This document shows positions 9,591 to 18,709 of a stretch of 54,316 bases of DNA, one piece after another. The DNA lies in the NCBI GenBank assembly GCA_019747905.1, contig JAIEQG010000099.1:1-54316 (forward strand). The letters run 5' to 3'. The notes under the pieces were generated by a model that was not told the DNA's origin, ran no database searches, and saw nothing but the letters and a program-made list of their open reading frames with translations. Within the stretch, counting starts at the first letter, position 1, and every line of letters starts with the position of its first letter. Source of the stretch: Burkholderiales bacterium. GTDB lineage: Bacteria; Pseudomonadota; Gammaproteobacteria; Burkholderiales; Ga0077523. A program made the position numbers and the translations under genes.

Positions 9591-9777
9591 CCCCCATCCC
9601 AACCTTCCACCGCGCTGTGCGCGGGGGAAGGAGCGCAAGTCATTCGCGGCGCAGCAACCAGTTGCACTCCTTCCCCCGCCGCAAGCGGGGGAAGGCTGGG
9701 ATGGGGGCGGCTCGTGCGTTGCCGGTCGCAGGCCCCCACCCTGACCCTCCCCCGGCAAAGCCGGGAGAGGGAATGTG
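9591..9777. repeat. Dispersed GC-rich palindromic repeat, block A
   Basis: The 298-bp gap after dsbA holds no gene but two repeat modules. Module 1 (9591-9709) begins CCCCCATCCCAACCTTCC and ends with the inverted match GGAAGGCTGGGATGGGGG; it contains two internal hairpins around a GCAGCAACCAGTTGCACTCC core. Module 2 (9733-9777) is CCCCCACCCTGACCCTCC, a CCCGGC-AAAG-CCGGG hairpin and GAGGGAATGTG. Module 1 recurs inverted at 10589-10712. Module 2 recurs at 52789 and 52981. These look like dispersed REP-type elements. A role as a transcription terminator after dsbA is possible but inferred. Confidence 0.8.
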
Positions 9778-9816
9778 CCCACCGGCAGACGCCGGCGTAG
9801 TCGGGGGTGACCGCGG

Positions 9817-10584
9817 ATGACCGAACGCGTCGTGATCACCGGCGCATCCTCCGGCATCGGAGCGGCGCTGGCGCGCGTGTATGCGAAGCGTGGCGCGACG
9901 CTCGGACTGATCGCGCGCCGTCAGGCCGAACTCGACGCACTGGCGGCTGAAGTCGGCGGTACGGTCGCTGCGTATGCGGCCGATGTGCGCGATGGTGCGA
10001 GGCTGGCGGCGATCGCGGCCGATTTCATCGGCCGGTTTGGCACCCCCGATGTCGTCATCGCCAACGCCGGCGTGAGCGCAGGCAATCTCACCCATCTCGA
10101 CGACGATATCGAGACCTGCCAGTGGATCTTCGACGTCAACGTCCTGGGGATCGTGAAGACGTTCCAGCCGTACCTGAGCGGCATGCTCGACGCACGGCGC
10201 GGTACGCTGGTGGGCATCGCGAGTGTCGCCGGCATTCGCGGGCTGCCTGGTGCCGGCGCTTATTCCGCTTCCAAGTCGGCGGCCATCACTTATCTCGAGA
10301 GCCTGCGGGTGGAACTGCGCGGCAGTGGAGTGAGCGTGGTGACCATTGCGCCCGGGTACATCGCGACGGACATGACCGCGAAGAACCCCTATCGGATGCC
10401 CTTCATGCTATCGGCCGACGAAGCGGCGCGGCGGTTCGTGCGTGCGATCGACGCTAGAGTGTCCTACACGGTGATTCCGTGGCAGATGGCGATCGTCGCG
10501 AAGGTATTGCGCGTGTTGCCGCGGTGGTTGTTCGATCGCGCGTTCGCGGGTGCGAAGCGCAAGCCGCGGCGCGGGGAGTTGTAG
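9817..10584 (+). CDS. Short-chain dehydrogenase/reductase
   Basis: A 255-residue classical SDR with a Rossmann fold that uses NAD(P)H. The cofactor motif is TGASSGIG (residues ~8-15). The NAG motif is in VIANAGVS, the catalytic serine in GIASVAGIRG, and the YxxxK catalytic pair in AYSASKSA. The post-catalytic stretch TIAPGYIATDM is typical. The substrate cannot be read from sequence. The C-terminus (VLRVLPRWLFDRAF) is hydrophobic and may touch membrane. The gene lies downstream of argS-SPOR-dsbA but is separated from them by repeat block A, and an inverted copy of that repeat follows it. Confidence 0.9.
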   Translation: MTERVVITGASSGIGAALARVYAKRGATLGLIARRQAELDALAAEVGGTVAAYAADVRDGARLAAIAADFIGRFGTPDVVIANAGVSAGNLTHLDDDIETCQWIFDVNVLGIVKTFQPYLSGMLDARRGTLVGIASVAGIRGLPGAGAYSASKSAAITYLESLRVELRGSGVSVVTIAPGYIATDMTAKNPYRMPFMLSADEAARRFVRAIDARVSYTVIPWQMAIVAKVLRVLPRWLFDRAFAGAKRKPRRGEL

Positions 10585-10588
10585 GCGC

Positions 10589-10712
10589 TGCCCCTATCCC
10601 AACCTTCCCCCGCCTATGGCGGGCGAAGGAGTGCAGCTGGTTGCTGCGCCTTGAATGATTTGCGCTCCTTCCCCCATGCGAAGCATGGGGGAAGGTCGGG
10701 ATGGGGGCAGCC
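10589..10712. repeat. Dispersed palindromic repeat, block B (inverted copy of block A module 1)
   Basis: The reverse complement of this ~120-bp stretch aligns along nearly all of 9591-9709, including CCCCCATCCC, the GGAAGGAGCGCAA segment, GGCGCAGCAACCAG and TGCACTCCTTC, with scattered substitutions. The short-chain dehydrogenase gene is therefore bracketed by inverted repeats. Its CCCCCATGC/GCATGGGGG hairpin lies just past the end of the minus-strand HAD gene at 10718, so it could end transcription from both sides. Confidence 0.8.
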
Positions 10713-10717
10713 TGACG

Positions 10718-11374
10718 CTACCGCAACGCCAAACCTGTCACCGCCTCCAACTCCGCGATCGCCGCCGCCGGATCCCCAACCTTGATCGTCTTCATTCCGA
10801 GCGCTTTCGCCGGCTTGAGATTGATCCCGAGGTCGTCCAGATACACGGCCTCCTCGGGCTCGATGCCGAGCTTGTCGCAAGCCATCCGGTAGATCGCCGG
10901 CTCCGGCTTGCGGACCCCTACCTTGCTCGATTCGAGCACGAACTCGAACAATCCCACGACATCCCGCCAGGCCTGCTCACGCTCCGCCGACACCACACCC
11001 GGCCCGACGTCGCCGAAGTTGTTGGTGATGCACGCGGTGCGAAACTCCGCACGGCAGCGACGCAGCGCTTCCACCATCTCCGGTCGGATGTCGCCGAACA
11101 GCAGGCCAAGCACGTCCTTGCCCGGCACCGAATGTCCGAGCGCTCGTGCTTCCCGATCGAACGCCGTGTCGAACTCTTCCGCCGTGATCTCTGCCCGTTC
11201 GAGCCGCGCCCAGGCATTCGTATCCGGATTGATCGTGTTGACTTTGCGCAGCAGGCCTTCCGGCAAATTCCGGTTCTTCTCGTACCGGGCGAAGGCGTCG
11301 AACGGGCTCGAACTGAAGACGCCCCCAAAGTCCCACAAGACCGCGCGGATCGACGGATTCCGCGCGCCGCTCAC
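10718..11374 (-). CDS. HAD-family hydrolase (epoxide-hydrolase N-domain-like phosphatase)
   Basis: A 218-residue haloacid dehalogenase superfamily protein. Motif I reads WDFGGVFSSSPFDAF: the nucleophile Asp is present but the usual second Asp is Gly. This DFGGV form is typical of the HAD-IA subgroup resembling the N-terminal phosphatase domain of soluble epoxide hydrolase. ITNNFGD is motif II, the Lys of GVRKPEPAIYRMA is motif III, and YLDDLGINL is motif IV. The substrate is unknown. I chose the GTG at 11374 because it overlaps the upstream TPR gene stop as GTGA; the longer frame to 11431 overlaps that gene without family resemblance. It is probably co-transcribed with the TPR gene. Confidence 0.85.
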   Translation of the reverse strand: MSGARNPSIRAVLWDFGGVFSSSPFDAFARYEKNRNLPEGLLRKVNTINPDTNAWARLERAEITAEEFDTAFDREARALGHSVPGKDVLGLLFGDIRPEMVEALRRCRAEFRTACITNNFGDVGPGVVSAEREQAWRDVVGLFEFVLESSKVGVRKPEPAIYRMACDKLGIEPEEAVYLDDLGINLKPAKALGMKTIKVGDPAAAIAELEAVTGLALR

Positions 11375-11838
11375 TTCTTTTTCTTCTTGTAGTCGTCGAT
11401 GGCGCGCTTGAGATCCTTCAGCTCCTCGCACGGAATGGGCGAGCAGAGCCGATTAAGGGCGGCGAGATGCTGCTCCGCCTTGGCGAGCTGGTCGGTGGCG
11501 AGGTAGGCCTCGCCGATGTACTCGTGCACGGACTTGCTGTTCGGATTCAGCTTGAGCGCTTCGCCGTAGGCATAGAAGGCCGCGTCGTACTGGCCCTGCT
11601 TGCGCTGCGCGAACCCGAGCCAGTTGTAGGCCTCGGCGTTCTTGGGATCCGCTGCGATAGCCTTCATCATCGCTGCGACGGCAGCAGGCCAATCCTGCGC
11701 GTCGATGGCCTTGCGGCCTTCGACGAAATTGGGATCCGTGGATGCATTGCCCTCGTCGCCGCCCAGGTTGGCGTGACCGATCGTGGGCAGCGCCAGGACC
11801 GCGGCGGCGAACAGGGCGCGCAGAGTCGAGATGTTCAT
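11371..11838 (-). CDS. Secreted TPR-repeat protein
   Basis: A 155-residue protein with an N-terminal signal peptide (MNISTLRALFAAAVLALPTI, likely cleavage near residue 23) and about three tetratricopeptide repeats between residues 35 and 130, for example AEAYNWLGFAQRKQGQYDAA and VHEYIGEAYLATDQLAKAEQ. The end carries two cysteines (LCSPIPCEEL) and a run of lysines. TPR proteins are scaffolds; the partner is unknown and the protein is probably periplasmic. Its stop overlaps the GTG start of the HAD gene by 4 bp, which suggests translational coupling. Confidence 0.8.
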   Translation of the reverse strand: MNISTLRALFAAAVLALPTIGHANLGGDEGNASTDPNFVEGRKAIDAQDWPAAVAAMMKAIAADPKNAEAYNWLGFAQRKQGQYDAAFYAYGEALKLNPNSKSVHEYIGEAYLATDQLAKAEQHLAALNRLCSPIPCEELKDLKRAIDDYKKKKK

Positions 11839-11882
11839 GGGCCATACTCCTGATGGGGCGACGTCGAAGCGATTTTAACGCC

Positions 11883-12650
11883 TCAAGCGGTGAAGAAGCC
11901 GACGGCATCCAGCTCCTGCACCAGCAGGCGAAAGTCCGTGGCCCCCTGGCTGGCCGGAGCGAACGCGAAGATATCGCGGCCGTGCATGGGGCTCTCCGCC
12001 AGCGCTACCGATTCGTGGATGCGCGTTTCGCACACGATGCCGGGGTAGGTTTCCTGCAGCTCGCGATAGATCTGGAACGAGAGCTTGCGCCGCGCATCGT
12101 AGCGGCTCACCACGATGCGCCGCAGGAACTGCTTGCCCGACTTGCGCTCGAGCACGTCGAGCGCCGTGTTGATCCGGTGCACCCCCTGCAGCGACAGATA
12201 GTCGGCCGACAGTGGGATCAGCACGCGCTCCGCCGCCATCAGGGCGTTTAGCGTGAGCACGCCCAGCATGGGGCTGCAATCCATGATGACGGGCATGGCA
12301 CCGCCCCAGCCCGCTTCCGCCAGGCCACCCTGCAGCCGCCTGGTGATGCCCTGGTCCGCACCGTACAGCGCGTCGATCTTGGACAGGTCGAGCGAAGCGG
12401 GAATCAACCGGATGCCGGGCGGTACTTCGCGCACCAGCCGCTCGAGCGGCGTGCCGCTTTCGAAACAGGAGAAGATGCTCTGCGATCCGGGCACGCTCTT
12501 GACCCCCATCGCGAGCGACAGATGCCCCTGCGGATCGAGGTCGATCGCCACGGGATTGCGGCCCGAGCGCGCCAGTGCCGCCGCGAGATTGAACGTGGTG
12601 GTCGTCTTGCCGACGCCGCCCTTCTGGTTGAACACCGCCACCACACTCAC
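11883..12650 (-). CDS. Orphan ParA-family ATPase
   Basis: A 255-residue ParA/Soj-type deviant Walker ATPase. The N-terminal motif is NQKGGVGKTTTTFNLAAAL with the signature lysine of the family; DLDPQGHLSLAMG and MDCSPMLGVLTLNALMAAE are the A' and B motifs. ParA proteins position DNA or protein cargo by ATP-driven dimer cycles on the nucleoid. No parB gene or parS-like palindrome is seen nearby, and the neighbours (a TPR gene 44 bp downstream, gabT divergent) give no cargo. It is unlikely to be the chromosomal parA, which normally sits beside parB. Assignment to ParA is firm; the cargo is unknown. Confidence 0.85.
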   Translation of the reverse strand: MSVVAVFNQKGGVGKTTTTFNLAAALARSGRNPVAIDLDPQGHLSLAMGVKSVPGSQSIFSCFESGTPLERLVREVPPGIRLIPASLDLSKIDALYGADQGITRRLQGGLAEAGWGGAMPVIMDCSPMLGVLTLNALMAAERVLIPLSADYLSLQGVHRINTALDVLERKSGKQFLRRIVVSRYDARRKLSFQIYRELQETYPGIVCETRIHESVALAESPMHGRDIFAFAPASQGATDFRLLVQELDAVGFFTA

Positions 12651-12776
12651 CGCCGGACTCTCCCGCCGCGCATGTTGCTGCCGTCATGCTACTACCTGCG
12701 GGCCAATCGGAGTGCAACACCATCTGACGTAGAATCGCAAGACCCCGTTCATCGCGAGAGCGAAGGAGCAACCGCC

Positions 12777-14111
12777 ATGGCCACCGTCCGCCCCGTGTCG
12801 CAGTCGTCCTCCACCGGCAGCACGTCCAACGAGGAACTCCAGCGCCGCAAGGAAGCCGCCGTGCCGCGCGGCATCGGCGTCATGACGCAGATCTTCATCG
12901 ACCACGCCGAGAACGCGGAGCTGTGGGACGTGGAGGGCCGCCGCTACATCGACTTCGGCGGCGGTATCGCCGTGCTCAACGTGGGGCACCGCCATCCCAA
13001 GGTCGTCGCCGCCATTCAGGCGCAGCTCGGCAAGATGACCCACACCATGTTCCAGATCACGCCCTACGAACCGTATGTGTCGCTCGCGGAGAGGTTGAAC
13101 CGGATGACACCTGGCGCGCATGCCAAGAAGACCGCGTTCTTCTCCACGGGCGCCGAGGCGATCGAGAACGCCATCAAGATCGCACGCGCCGCTACTGGCC
13201 GCCCTGGCGTCATCGCGTTCGGCGGGGCATTCCACGGGCGCACGCTGCTCGCGGCCGGCCTTACCGGCAAGGTGGCACCGTACAAGCTGGGGTTCGGTCC
13301 CTTCCCCGGCGAGATCTATCACGCGCCCTTCCCGATCGACCTTCACGGCGTGAGCGTCGACGATGCGCTGGCGGGCATCCAGCATCTGTTCAAGTCCGAG
13401 GTCGAATCCAAGCGCATTGCCGCGATCCTGATCGAACTGGTGCAAGGCGAGGGCGGCTTCTACGTCGCTCCGGTGCCGTTCGTGCAGGCATTGCGCAAGC
13501 TGTGCGACGAGCACGGCATCCTGCTCGTCATCGACGAAGTGCAGACCGGCTTCGGCCGCACCGGCAAGATGTTCGCGCTGGAGCACTATGGGGTCGTCCC
13601 CGACATCATGTGCATGGCGAAAAGCCTTGCGGGCGGCACCCCGTTGTCCGCCGTCACCGGCAAGGCCGAAGTGATGGACGGTCCGGCGCCCGGCGGCCTC
13701 GGTGGGACCTATGCAGGCAATCCGCTGGCACTGGCGGCTGCCCATGCGGTCATCGAAGTGATCGAGGAAGAGAAGTTGCTCGACCGCGCCAATGCACTCG
13801 GCGGCAAGCTCGTGAAGAAGCTCGAGGCCTTGCGCTCGACCGTGCCGCAGATTGCCGACGTGCGCGGGCTGGGTGCGATGATCGCGGTGGAATTCAACAA
13901 GCCCGGCACCCATGAACCCGATGCGGACTTCACGAAGCGCGTGCAGACCCGAGCGCTCGACCGCGGCCTCGTACTGCTGACGTGCGGTGTCTACGCCAAT
14001 GCGTTGCGCTTCCTGTTCCCGCTCACGATCCAGGACAAGGTGTTCGACGAGGCTCTCGGGATCCTCGAAGAGGCATTCACGGCGGAGGCGAAACAGGCGC
14101 GAGCGGCTTGA
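12777..14111 (+). CDS. gabT: 4-Aminobutyrate aminotransferase (class III PLP enzyme)
   Basis: A 444-residue class III aminotransferase, most likely 4-aminobutyrate:2-oxoglutarate transaminase, which converts GABA to succinate semialdehyde. The ATG at 12777 has GAAGGAG upstream. STGAEAIENAIKIARAATGR binds the PLP phosphate, IDEVQTGFGRTG carries the PLP-stacking Asp region, and the Schiff-base lysine is about K282 in MAKSLAGGTP. GGLGGTYAGNPLA is also typical of GabT. Related omega-amino acid transaminases (for example 5-aminovalerate) cannot be excluded. No gabD is adjacent. Confidence 0.88.
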   Translation: MATVRPVSQSSSTGSTSNEELQRRKEAAVPRGIGVMTQIFIDHAENAELWDVEGRRYIDFGGGIAVLNVGHRHPKVVAAIQAQLGKMTHTMFQITPYEPYVSLAERLNRMTPGAHAKKTAFFSTGAEAIENAIKIARAATGRPGVIAFGGAFHGRTLLAAGLTGKVAPYKLGFGPFPGEIYHAPFPIDLHGVSVDDALAGIQHLFKSEVESKRIAAILIELVQGEGGFYVAPVPFVQALRKLCDEHGILLVIDEVQTGFGRTGKMFALEHYGVVPDIMCMAKSLAGGTPLSAVTGKAEVMDGPAPGGLGGTYAGNPLALAAAHAVIEVIEEEKLLDRANALGGKLVKKLEALRSTVPQIADVRGLGAMIAVEFNKPGTHEPDADFTKRVQTRALDRGLVLLTCGVYANALRFLFPLTIQDKVFDEALGILEEAFTAEAKQARAA

Positions 14112-14153
14112 AGGACGAGAACCGCTGCGAGTCGCCATCCGGGCGTGCCCGCC

Positions 14154-14669
14154 ATGCCGCAGCTGCGCGCAGTCCACGCCGATATCACCACGCTCGCTCT
14201 GGATGCGATCGTCAACGCCGCGAACTCGACCCTGCTGGGAGGCGGGGGTGTCGACGGAGCGATCCACCGAGCCGCCGGACCTGAACTGCTGCAAGAGTGC
14301 CGCCTGCTCGGTGGTTGTCCGACCGGGGACGCGAAGCTCACGAAGGGCTATCGGTTGCCGGCCCGGTACGTCATCCATGCCGTGGGGCCGGTCTGGAGCG
14401 GCGGGAAGGCCGGCGAACCGGAGCTGCTGGCCTCCTGCTACCGGCGTTCGATCGAGATCGCCGAGACAGAGGGTCTGGCATCGCTGGCCTTTCCGAGCAT
14501 CAGCACGGGCGTCTACGGCTACCCGATCGAACTCGCCGCTCGTGTGGCCGTCGCCACGGTAAGGGCGTCACTGGTGGCGTCCACCGTGGTGCGTGAAGTG
14601 GTGTTCTGCTGCTTCCCTGCCGCGGATCTGGCGGTCTACGAGCGCCTCCTCGACGAAGCGATGTCCTGA
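14154..14669 (+). CDS. Macro-domain protein, probable O-acetyl-ADP-ribose deacetylase
   Basis: A ~171-residue stand-alone macro domain that binds ADP-ribose. It shows [20 protein letters not shown], the adenosine/ribose-binding and catalytic loop of MacroD-type hydrolases, then [11 protein letters not shown], the [11 protein letters not shown] segment, and [15 protein letters not shown], the second phosphate loop. Members remove acetyl groups from O-acetyl-ADP-ribose or mono-ADP-ribose from proteins. I prefer ATG 14154 ([12 protein letters not shown]) over the in-frame GTG 14145. It follows gabT by 42 bp and may be co-transcribed, though no functional link is known. Confidence 0.88.
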   Translation: MPQLRAVHADITTLALDAIVNAANSTLLGGGGVDGAIHRAAGPELLQECRLLGGCPTGDAKLTKGYRLPARYVIHAVGPVWSGGKAGEPELLASCYRRSIEIAETEGLASLAFPSISTGVYGYPIELAARVAVATVRASLVASTVVREVVFCCFPAADLAVYERLLDEAMS

Positions 14670-14786
14670 GCTTTCGCACTGGCAGCCGAGACAAGAAGCC
14701 TTTCCTTCGGTGTCGAAGATCGCTGTTCTCGTTCGTCGTAGGGGTGTAATGCGAACATTCCCCAACCCCCACACGAGGAGAACGAC

Positions 14787-15221
14787 ATGCGATTCATGAT
14801 TCTGGTCAAGGCCACCGCCGACAGCGAAGCGGGCGTGATGCCCAGCGAGCAGCTGCTGACCGAGATGGGCCGGTTCAACGAGGAGCTGGTGAACGCCGGA
14901 CTCATGGAGGCTGGCGAAGGCCTGCACCCGAGTTCCAAGGGCGCCCGCGTGCGTTTCTCGGGCAAGAACCGCAAGGTGATCGATGGCCCCTTCACCGAGA
15001 CCAAGGAGTTGATCGCCGGGTTCTGGATCTGGAAGTGCGCGTCGCTGCAGGAGGCGATCGACTGGGTCAAGCGCTGCCCCAACCCCATGATGGAGGACTC
15101 GGAGATCGAGATCCGGCAGATCTTCGACGCCGAAGACTTCGGCGAGGCACTGACGCCCGAGCTGCGCGAACAGGAAGATCGGTTGCGTGCCAAGGTTGCC
15201 GGGCAGTCAAAGGCCCGTTAG
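14787..15221 (+). CDS. YciI/DGPF-domain protein
   Basis: A 144-residue protein of the YCII-related family with the signature DGPFTETKELIAGFWIW near residues 69-85. The N-terminus MRFMILVKATADSEAG and the FNEELVNAGLM segment are typical. Family members have a ferredoxin-like fold; they are often found near ECF sigma factors, but none is visible here. The function is not established. A clear ribosome-binding site (GAGGAG) precedes the ATG. Confidence 0.85.
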   Translation: MRFMILVKATADSEAGVMPSEQLLTEMGRFNEELVNAGLMEAGEGLHPSSKGARVRFSGKNRKVIDGPFTETKELIAGFWIWKCASLQEAIDWVKRCPNPMMEDSEIEIRQIFDAEDFGEALTPELREQEDRLRAKVAGQSKAR

Positions 15222-15313
15222 CGTGGCGCCGATCTCCTAGTTCAGGTCATCGCAACCGGGTAGCCTGCAAGCAACTCGTCGCCCGTGTCCTCGGTGGGTC
15301 ATGGATGCCTTGA

Positions 15314-15562
15314 TTGATGCCGGAACCTTGGGCACGGGCACGACCTTTCGGCATCGTCCCGCTGGCGATCACGCTGTGCGAGGCGGACGCAGCGAAGGAA
15401 GGCTTTCACAATCTCGAGCTGATGGCCACGGTGGTGGGAGAACCGCTCTTCGCCGCCTACGGCTTCACGGTCATCGAGTGCGTCGAAGTGCCTACGTCGA
15501 AAGGCGTGAAGGTGCCCGGAGCGCGCATGGGTACACGCGTCGACGCAGATCTGTTCAATTAG
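15314..15562 (+). pseudogene. Remnant of a GNAT acetyltransferase (C-terminal part)
   Basis: The 82-residue frame matches the end of a GNAT N-acetyltransferase: EADAAKEGFHNLELMATVVG, then EPLFAAYGFTVIECVEV and GVKVPGARMGTRVD. The N-terminal half, including the acetyl-CoA-binding region, is missing, and the upstream 15222-15313 holds nothing like it. Residues before EADAAKEG (PWARARPFGIVPL) look like a decayed version of the usual P-x-WARRG-x-G motif. I therefore read it as a truncated, probably non-functional gene. The rest of the 359-bp gap between 15222 and 15580 shows no other feature. Confidence 0.65.
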
Positions 15563-15580
15563 CGGCGCGCGGCCGCTGCC

Positions 15581-16111
15581 CTAGAGTTTCGCCCAAACAG
15601 CCGCGAAGTCGAACGGGAGTGCTGATCGTTCGCGCAAGCCTTCCGGACCGAGAATCTCGATCGCCTGCGAGCCAGGTTGCACGATCCAGGTCTCTTCGGC
15701 GCCGCACGCAAGATAGGCCCTGCACTTGGTCCGTAGTTGCTCAGGGTCGTTGGACGCGGACATGACCTCGACGCACAGACGCGGTGCCCCGGGCAGTATC
15801 CCATCCGACTTGTGCGATTCGAAGAACGCCGTATCGGACCACACGACGTCGGGAACGAGAGGCGGCCCATCCGATTGGCGAATGCCTTGTTCGCCCCAGG
15901 CACGACCACCCAGCTGACGTTCCAGTTCAGCGCCCAGCAGGAACTGCATGCGCGCATGCTCTCCGGTCACCGGACTCACGACGACCTCCCCCCGATCGTT
16001 GAGCTCCCAGTGGCCCAGGTTCTCGAAGCGCCGGTCGGCCAGGTACTCGAGGAATCGTTCCTCGAGTTCTCGTGGCGTAGGACGGTCTTGCCTGAACTCT
16101 ACTGCGCCCAT
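15581..16111 (-). CDS. Uma2-family (DUF820) putative endonuclease
   Basis: A 176-residue protein of the Uma2 family, predicted to have a PD-(D/E)xK nuclease fold. Seen features are PLVPDVVWSDTAFFES (the conserved VPDVV with Asp), PRLCVEVMSASND (the Glu of the EvxS motif) and LRTKCRAYLACGAEETWIVQ, the typical K-x3-Y-x3-G-x2-E-x-W end of the family. The biological role of Uma2 proteins is not settled; many occur as scattered single genes. It stands alone, convergent with the acetyltransferase remnant. The 170 bp between it and the phosphoketolase gene shows nothing recognisable. Confidence 0.85.
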   Translation of the reverse strand: MGAVEFRQDRPTPRELEERFLEYLADRRFENLGHWELNDRGEVVVSPVTGEHARMQFLLGAELERQLGGRAWGEQGIRQSDGPPLVPDVVWSDTAFFESHKSDGILPGAPRLCVEVMSASNDPEQLRTKCRAYLACGAEETWIVQPGSQAIEILGPEGLRERSALPFDFAAVWAKL

Positions 16112-16281
16112 GGGTCCTACTCCGCTGCTCGGTACGTAGGCGAATCGTATTCCCGGCCCGCCACTTTGAGAACAGCAGGGGGCGGCTGGAATAGGGTCAA
16201 TCAGTCCAGCCGTTGCCTAGCGAGGGCGGGCTGTCTGCAGGGCCCGCATCCCCTCGGCGCGCAGGTCTGGAGCCTCCCGGA

Positions 16282-18690
16282 TCAATAGGGCCACACCCAA
16301 TCCACCACCTCCGGCGCATCGATTCCGTGCTCGTGCGCGTGGCGGCGATACTCGATCTGCAGATTCCGGAACCGCTCCTTTGCATGGGCGCCGGCAACCC
16401 GCAACTTCTCCACTCGATCGATGGCATCGATCGCCAGGCTGAACCGGTCGATCTGGTTGTCGATGGCCAGCTCCAGCGGGGTGTTGATGTTGCCCTTCTC
16501 CTTGTAGCCGCGTACGTGCAGGTTGTCGTGGTTGGTGCGGCGGTACGCGAGCCGGTGGATCAGCCACGGATAGCCGTGGAAGTTGAAGATGATCGGCCGG
16601 TCCGTCGTGAACAGACTGTCGAAGTCGCGGTCGGACAGTCCGTGCGGATGCTCGCCCGGCGGCTGCATCTTGAAGAGGTCCACCACGTTGACGAAGCGGA
16701 CCTTCAGATCGGGGAAGGCGTCGCGCAGCATCGCGGTGGCCGCCAGGGCTTCGAGAGTCGGGATATCGCCCGCGCAAGCCATCACGAGATCGGGCTCGGC
16801 GCCCTCGTCGTTGCTGGCCCAGTCCCAGATGCCGATGCCCTTCTCGCAATGGACGATGGCGTCGTCCTTCGGCAGGTACTGCAGGTGGTTCTGCTTGTCC
16901 GAGACGATGACGTTGACGAGGTTGTGGCTCTCGAGGCAACGCGCTGCGATTGCGAGCAGGCAGTTCGCATCGGGCGGCAGGTAGATGCGCGTGACCGACG
17001 GGCTCTTGTTGACGACCACGTCGATGAAACCCGGGTCCTGGTGGCTGAAACCGTTGTGATCCTGCCGCCACACGGTGGAGGTGACCAGCAGGTTGAGCGA
17101 GGCGACCTCTTCGCGCCAGGTGATGTGGTTGCAGATGTCCAGCCACTTGGCGTGCTGGTTGAACATCGAATCGATCACGTGCACGAACGCTTCGTAGCTC
17201 GACAGGAAGCCGTGCCGACCGGTGAGCAGATAGCCTTCGAGCATGCCCTCCAGCGTGTGCTCCGAGAGCATCTCGACGACCCGACCGTCGGGGTCGATCG
17301 CGGTGCCGTCGTCGTCTTCGGGGAAGCGTTCGGCGATCCAGAACTTGCGGCTCACCTCGTAGATCGCATCGAGCTTGTTGGAGGTGTTCTCGTCGGGCGA
17401 GAAGACGCGGAAGTTGGTGGGATTGCCGCGCATCACGTCGCGCAGATACTCGCCCAGGGGCCGGGTGTTGCCGGTCCGGTCGCGGCCAGGGTGTTCGACG
17501 GCCACCGCGTAAGCCCGGAAATCCGGTAGCCGCAAGGTCTTGCGCAGCAGGCCGCCGTTCGCATGCGGGTTCGCTCCCATGCGACGATCGCCTTCCGGAG
17601 CCAGCGCCCGCAGCTCGGCCAGCGGCGCTCCGCTCGCGTCGAACAGTTCGTCGGGCTTGTAGCTGCGCAGCCAGTCCTCCAGCAGTTCGAGGTGCGCAGG
17701 ATTCGACCTCGCGTCGCCGATGGGTACCTGGTGCGCCCGCCAGAAGCCTTCCACACGATGGCCGTTCACTTCGCGCGGAGCAGTCCAGCCCTTCGGGGTG
17801 CGCAGCACGATCATGGGCCAGCGCACCCGCTTCGCGTTGCCCGAAGCGCGTGCCTCGTCCCGTGCTGCCTGGATCTCGCCGACACACTCGTCCAGCGTCG
17901 CGGCCATGGCCTGGTGCATGGTGTCGGGGTCCGACCCTTCGACGAACTTGGGCGTCCAGCCGTAGCCGCGCATCAAGGCATCGAGCTCTTCGTGCGAGAT
18001 GCGCGCCAGCAGCGTCGGATTGTTGATCTTGTAGCCGTTCAGATTGAGGATGGGCAAGACCGCCCCGTCGCGCACGGGGTTCAGGAACTTCGAGATGTGC
18101 CACGAGGTGGCCAGCGGACCGGTCTCCGCTTCGCCGTCACCCACCACGGCGGCAACGATCAGGTCCGGATTGTCGAAGGCCGCGCCGCAGGCGTGCGAGA
18201 GGACGTACCCTAGTTCACCGCCTTCGTGGATGGATCCGGGCGTCTCCGGTGTGCAATGGCTGCCGATGCCGCCAGGGAAGGAGAACTGATGGAAGAACCG
18301 CTGCAAGCCATCGAGGTCGAGACCCTTGTCGGGATAGATCTCCGAATAGGTACCCTCCAGATACACCGGCCCGAGCACGCCCGGCGCGCCGTGCCCGGGC
18401 CCTGCCATGAAGATCATGTCGAGATCGTTGGCGCGAATGACGCGGTTGAGATGCGTGTAGATGAACGTCAGCGCCGGACTGGCCCCCCAGTGCCCGAGCA
18501 GGCGGTTCTTGATGTGCGCCGGTTCGAGGGGAGCCCGCAGCAAAGGGTTCTCGCGCAGGTAGATCATGCCCAATGCGAGGTAGTTGCAGGCACGCCAGAA
18601 CGCGTGCGTCTGGCGCAGCCCGTGGGGCGACAGCGGATTGCCGCGCACTGTGCTGCGGGCCGGGCCATAAGCGCTGAGCTGCTCGTTCAC
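16282..18690 (-). CDS. xfp: Phosphoketolase (xylulose-5-P/fructose-6-P)
   Basis: An 802-residue thiamine-diphosphate enzyme that splits xylulose-5-phosphate (and often fructose-6-phosphate) with phosphate into acetyl-phosphate plus glyceraldehyde-3-phosphate (or erythrose-4-phosphate). I place the start at GTG 18690, since the family N-terminus and the length fit there. [20 protein letters not shown] and the ThDP motif from [10 protein letters not shown] to NLNGYKINN are diagnostic, and [10 protein letters not shown] lies in the second half. It is the last gene of a four-gene operon, 19 bp after the NlpE/META gene. Acetyl-phosphate it makes can be used by the two upstream enzymes. Whether it prefers C5 or C6 sugars cannot be told. 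Confidence 0.95.
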   Translation of the reverse strand: MNEQLSAYGPARSTVRGNPLSPHGLRQTHAFWRACNYLALGMIYLRENPLLRAPLEPAHIKNRLLGHWGASPALTFIYTHLNRVIRANDLDMIFMAGPGHGAPGVLGPVYLEGTYSEIYPDKGLDLDGLQRFFHQFSFPGGIGSHCTPETPGSIHEGGELGYVLSHACGAAFDNPDLIVAAVVGDGEAETGPLATSWHISKFLNPVRDGAVLPILNLNGYKINNPTLLARISHEELDALMRGYGWTPKFVEGSDPDTMHQAMAATLDECVGEIQAARDEARASGNAKRVRWPMIVLRTPKGWTAPREVNGHRVEGFWRAHQVPIGDARSNPAHLELLEDWLRSYKPDELFDASGAPLAELRALAPEGDRRMGANPHANGGLLRKTLRLPDFRAYAVAVEHPGRDRTGNTRPLGEYLRDVMRGNPTNFRVFSPDENTSNKLDAIYEVSRKFWIAERFPEDDDGTAIDPDGRVVEMLSEHTLEGMLEGYLLTGRHGFLSSYEAFVHVIDSMFNQHAKWLDICNHITWREEVASLNLLVTSTVWRQDHNGFSHQDPGFIDVVVNKSPSVTRIYLPPDANCLLAIAARCLESHNLVNVIVSDKQNHLQYLPKDDAIVHCEKGIGIWDWASNDEGAEPDLVMACAGDIPTLEALAATAMLRDAFPDLKVRFVNVVDLFKMQPPGEHPHGLSDRDFDSLFTTDRPIIFNFHGYPWLIHRLAYRRTNHDNLHVRGYKEKGNINTPLELAIDNQIDRFSLAIDAIDRVEKLRVAGAHAKERFRNLQIEYRRHAHEHGIDAPEVVDWVWPY

Positions 18691-18709
18691 CAGTCCGTCT
18701 CCGCCCTGT

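Noticed and set aside
16213..17529. A 438-codon plus-strand open frame over the phosphoketolase gene
   Set aside because: Antisense to conserved phosphoketolase sequence; Val/Asp/His-rich composition typical of shadow frames.
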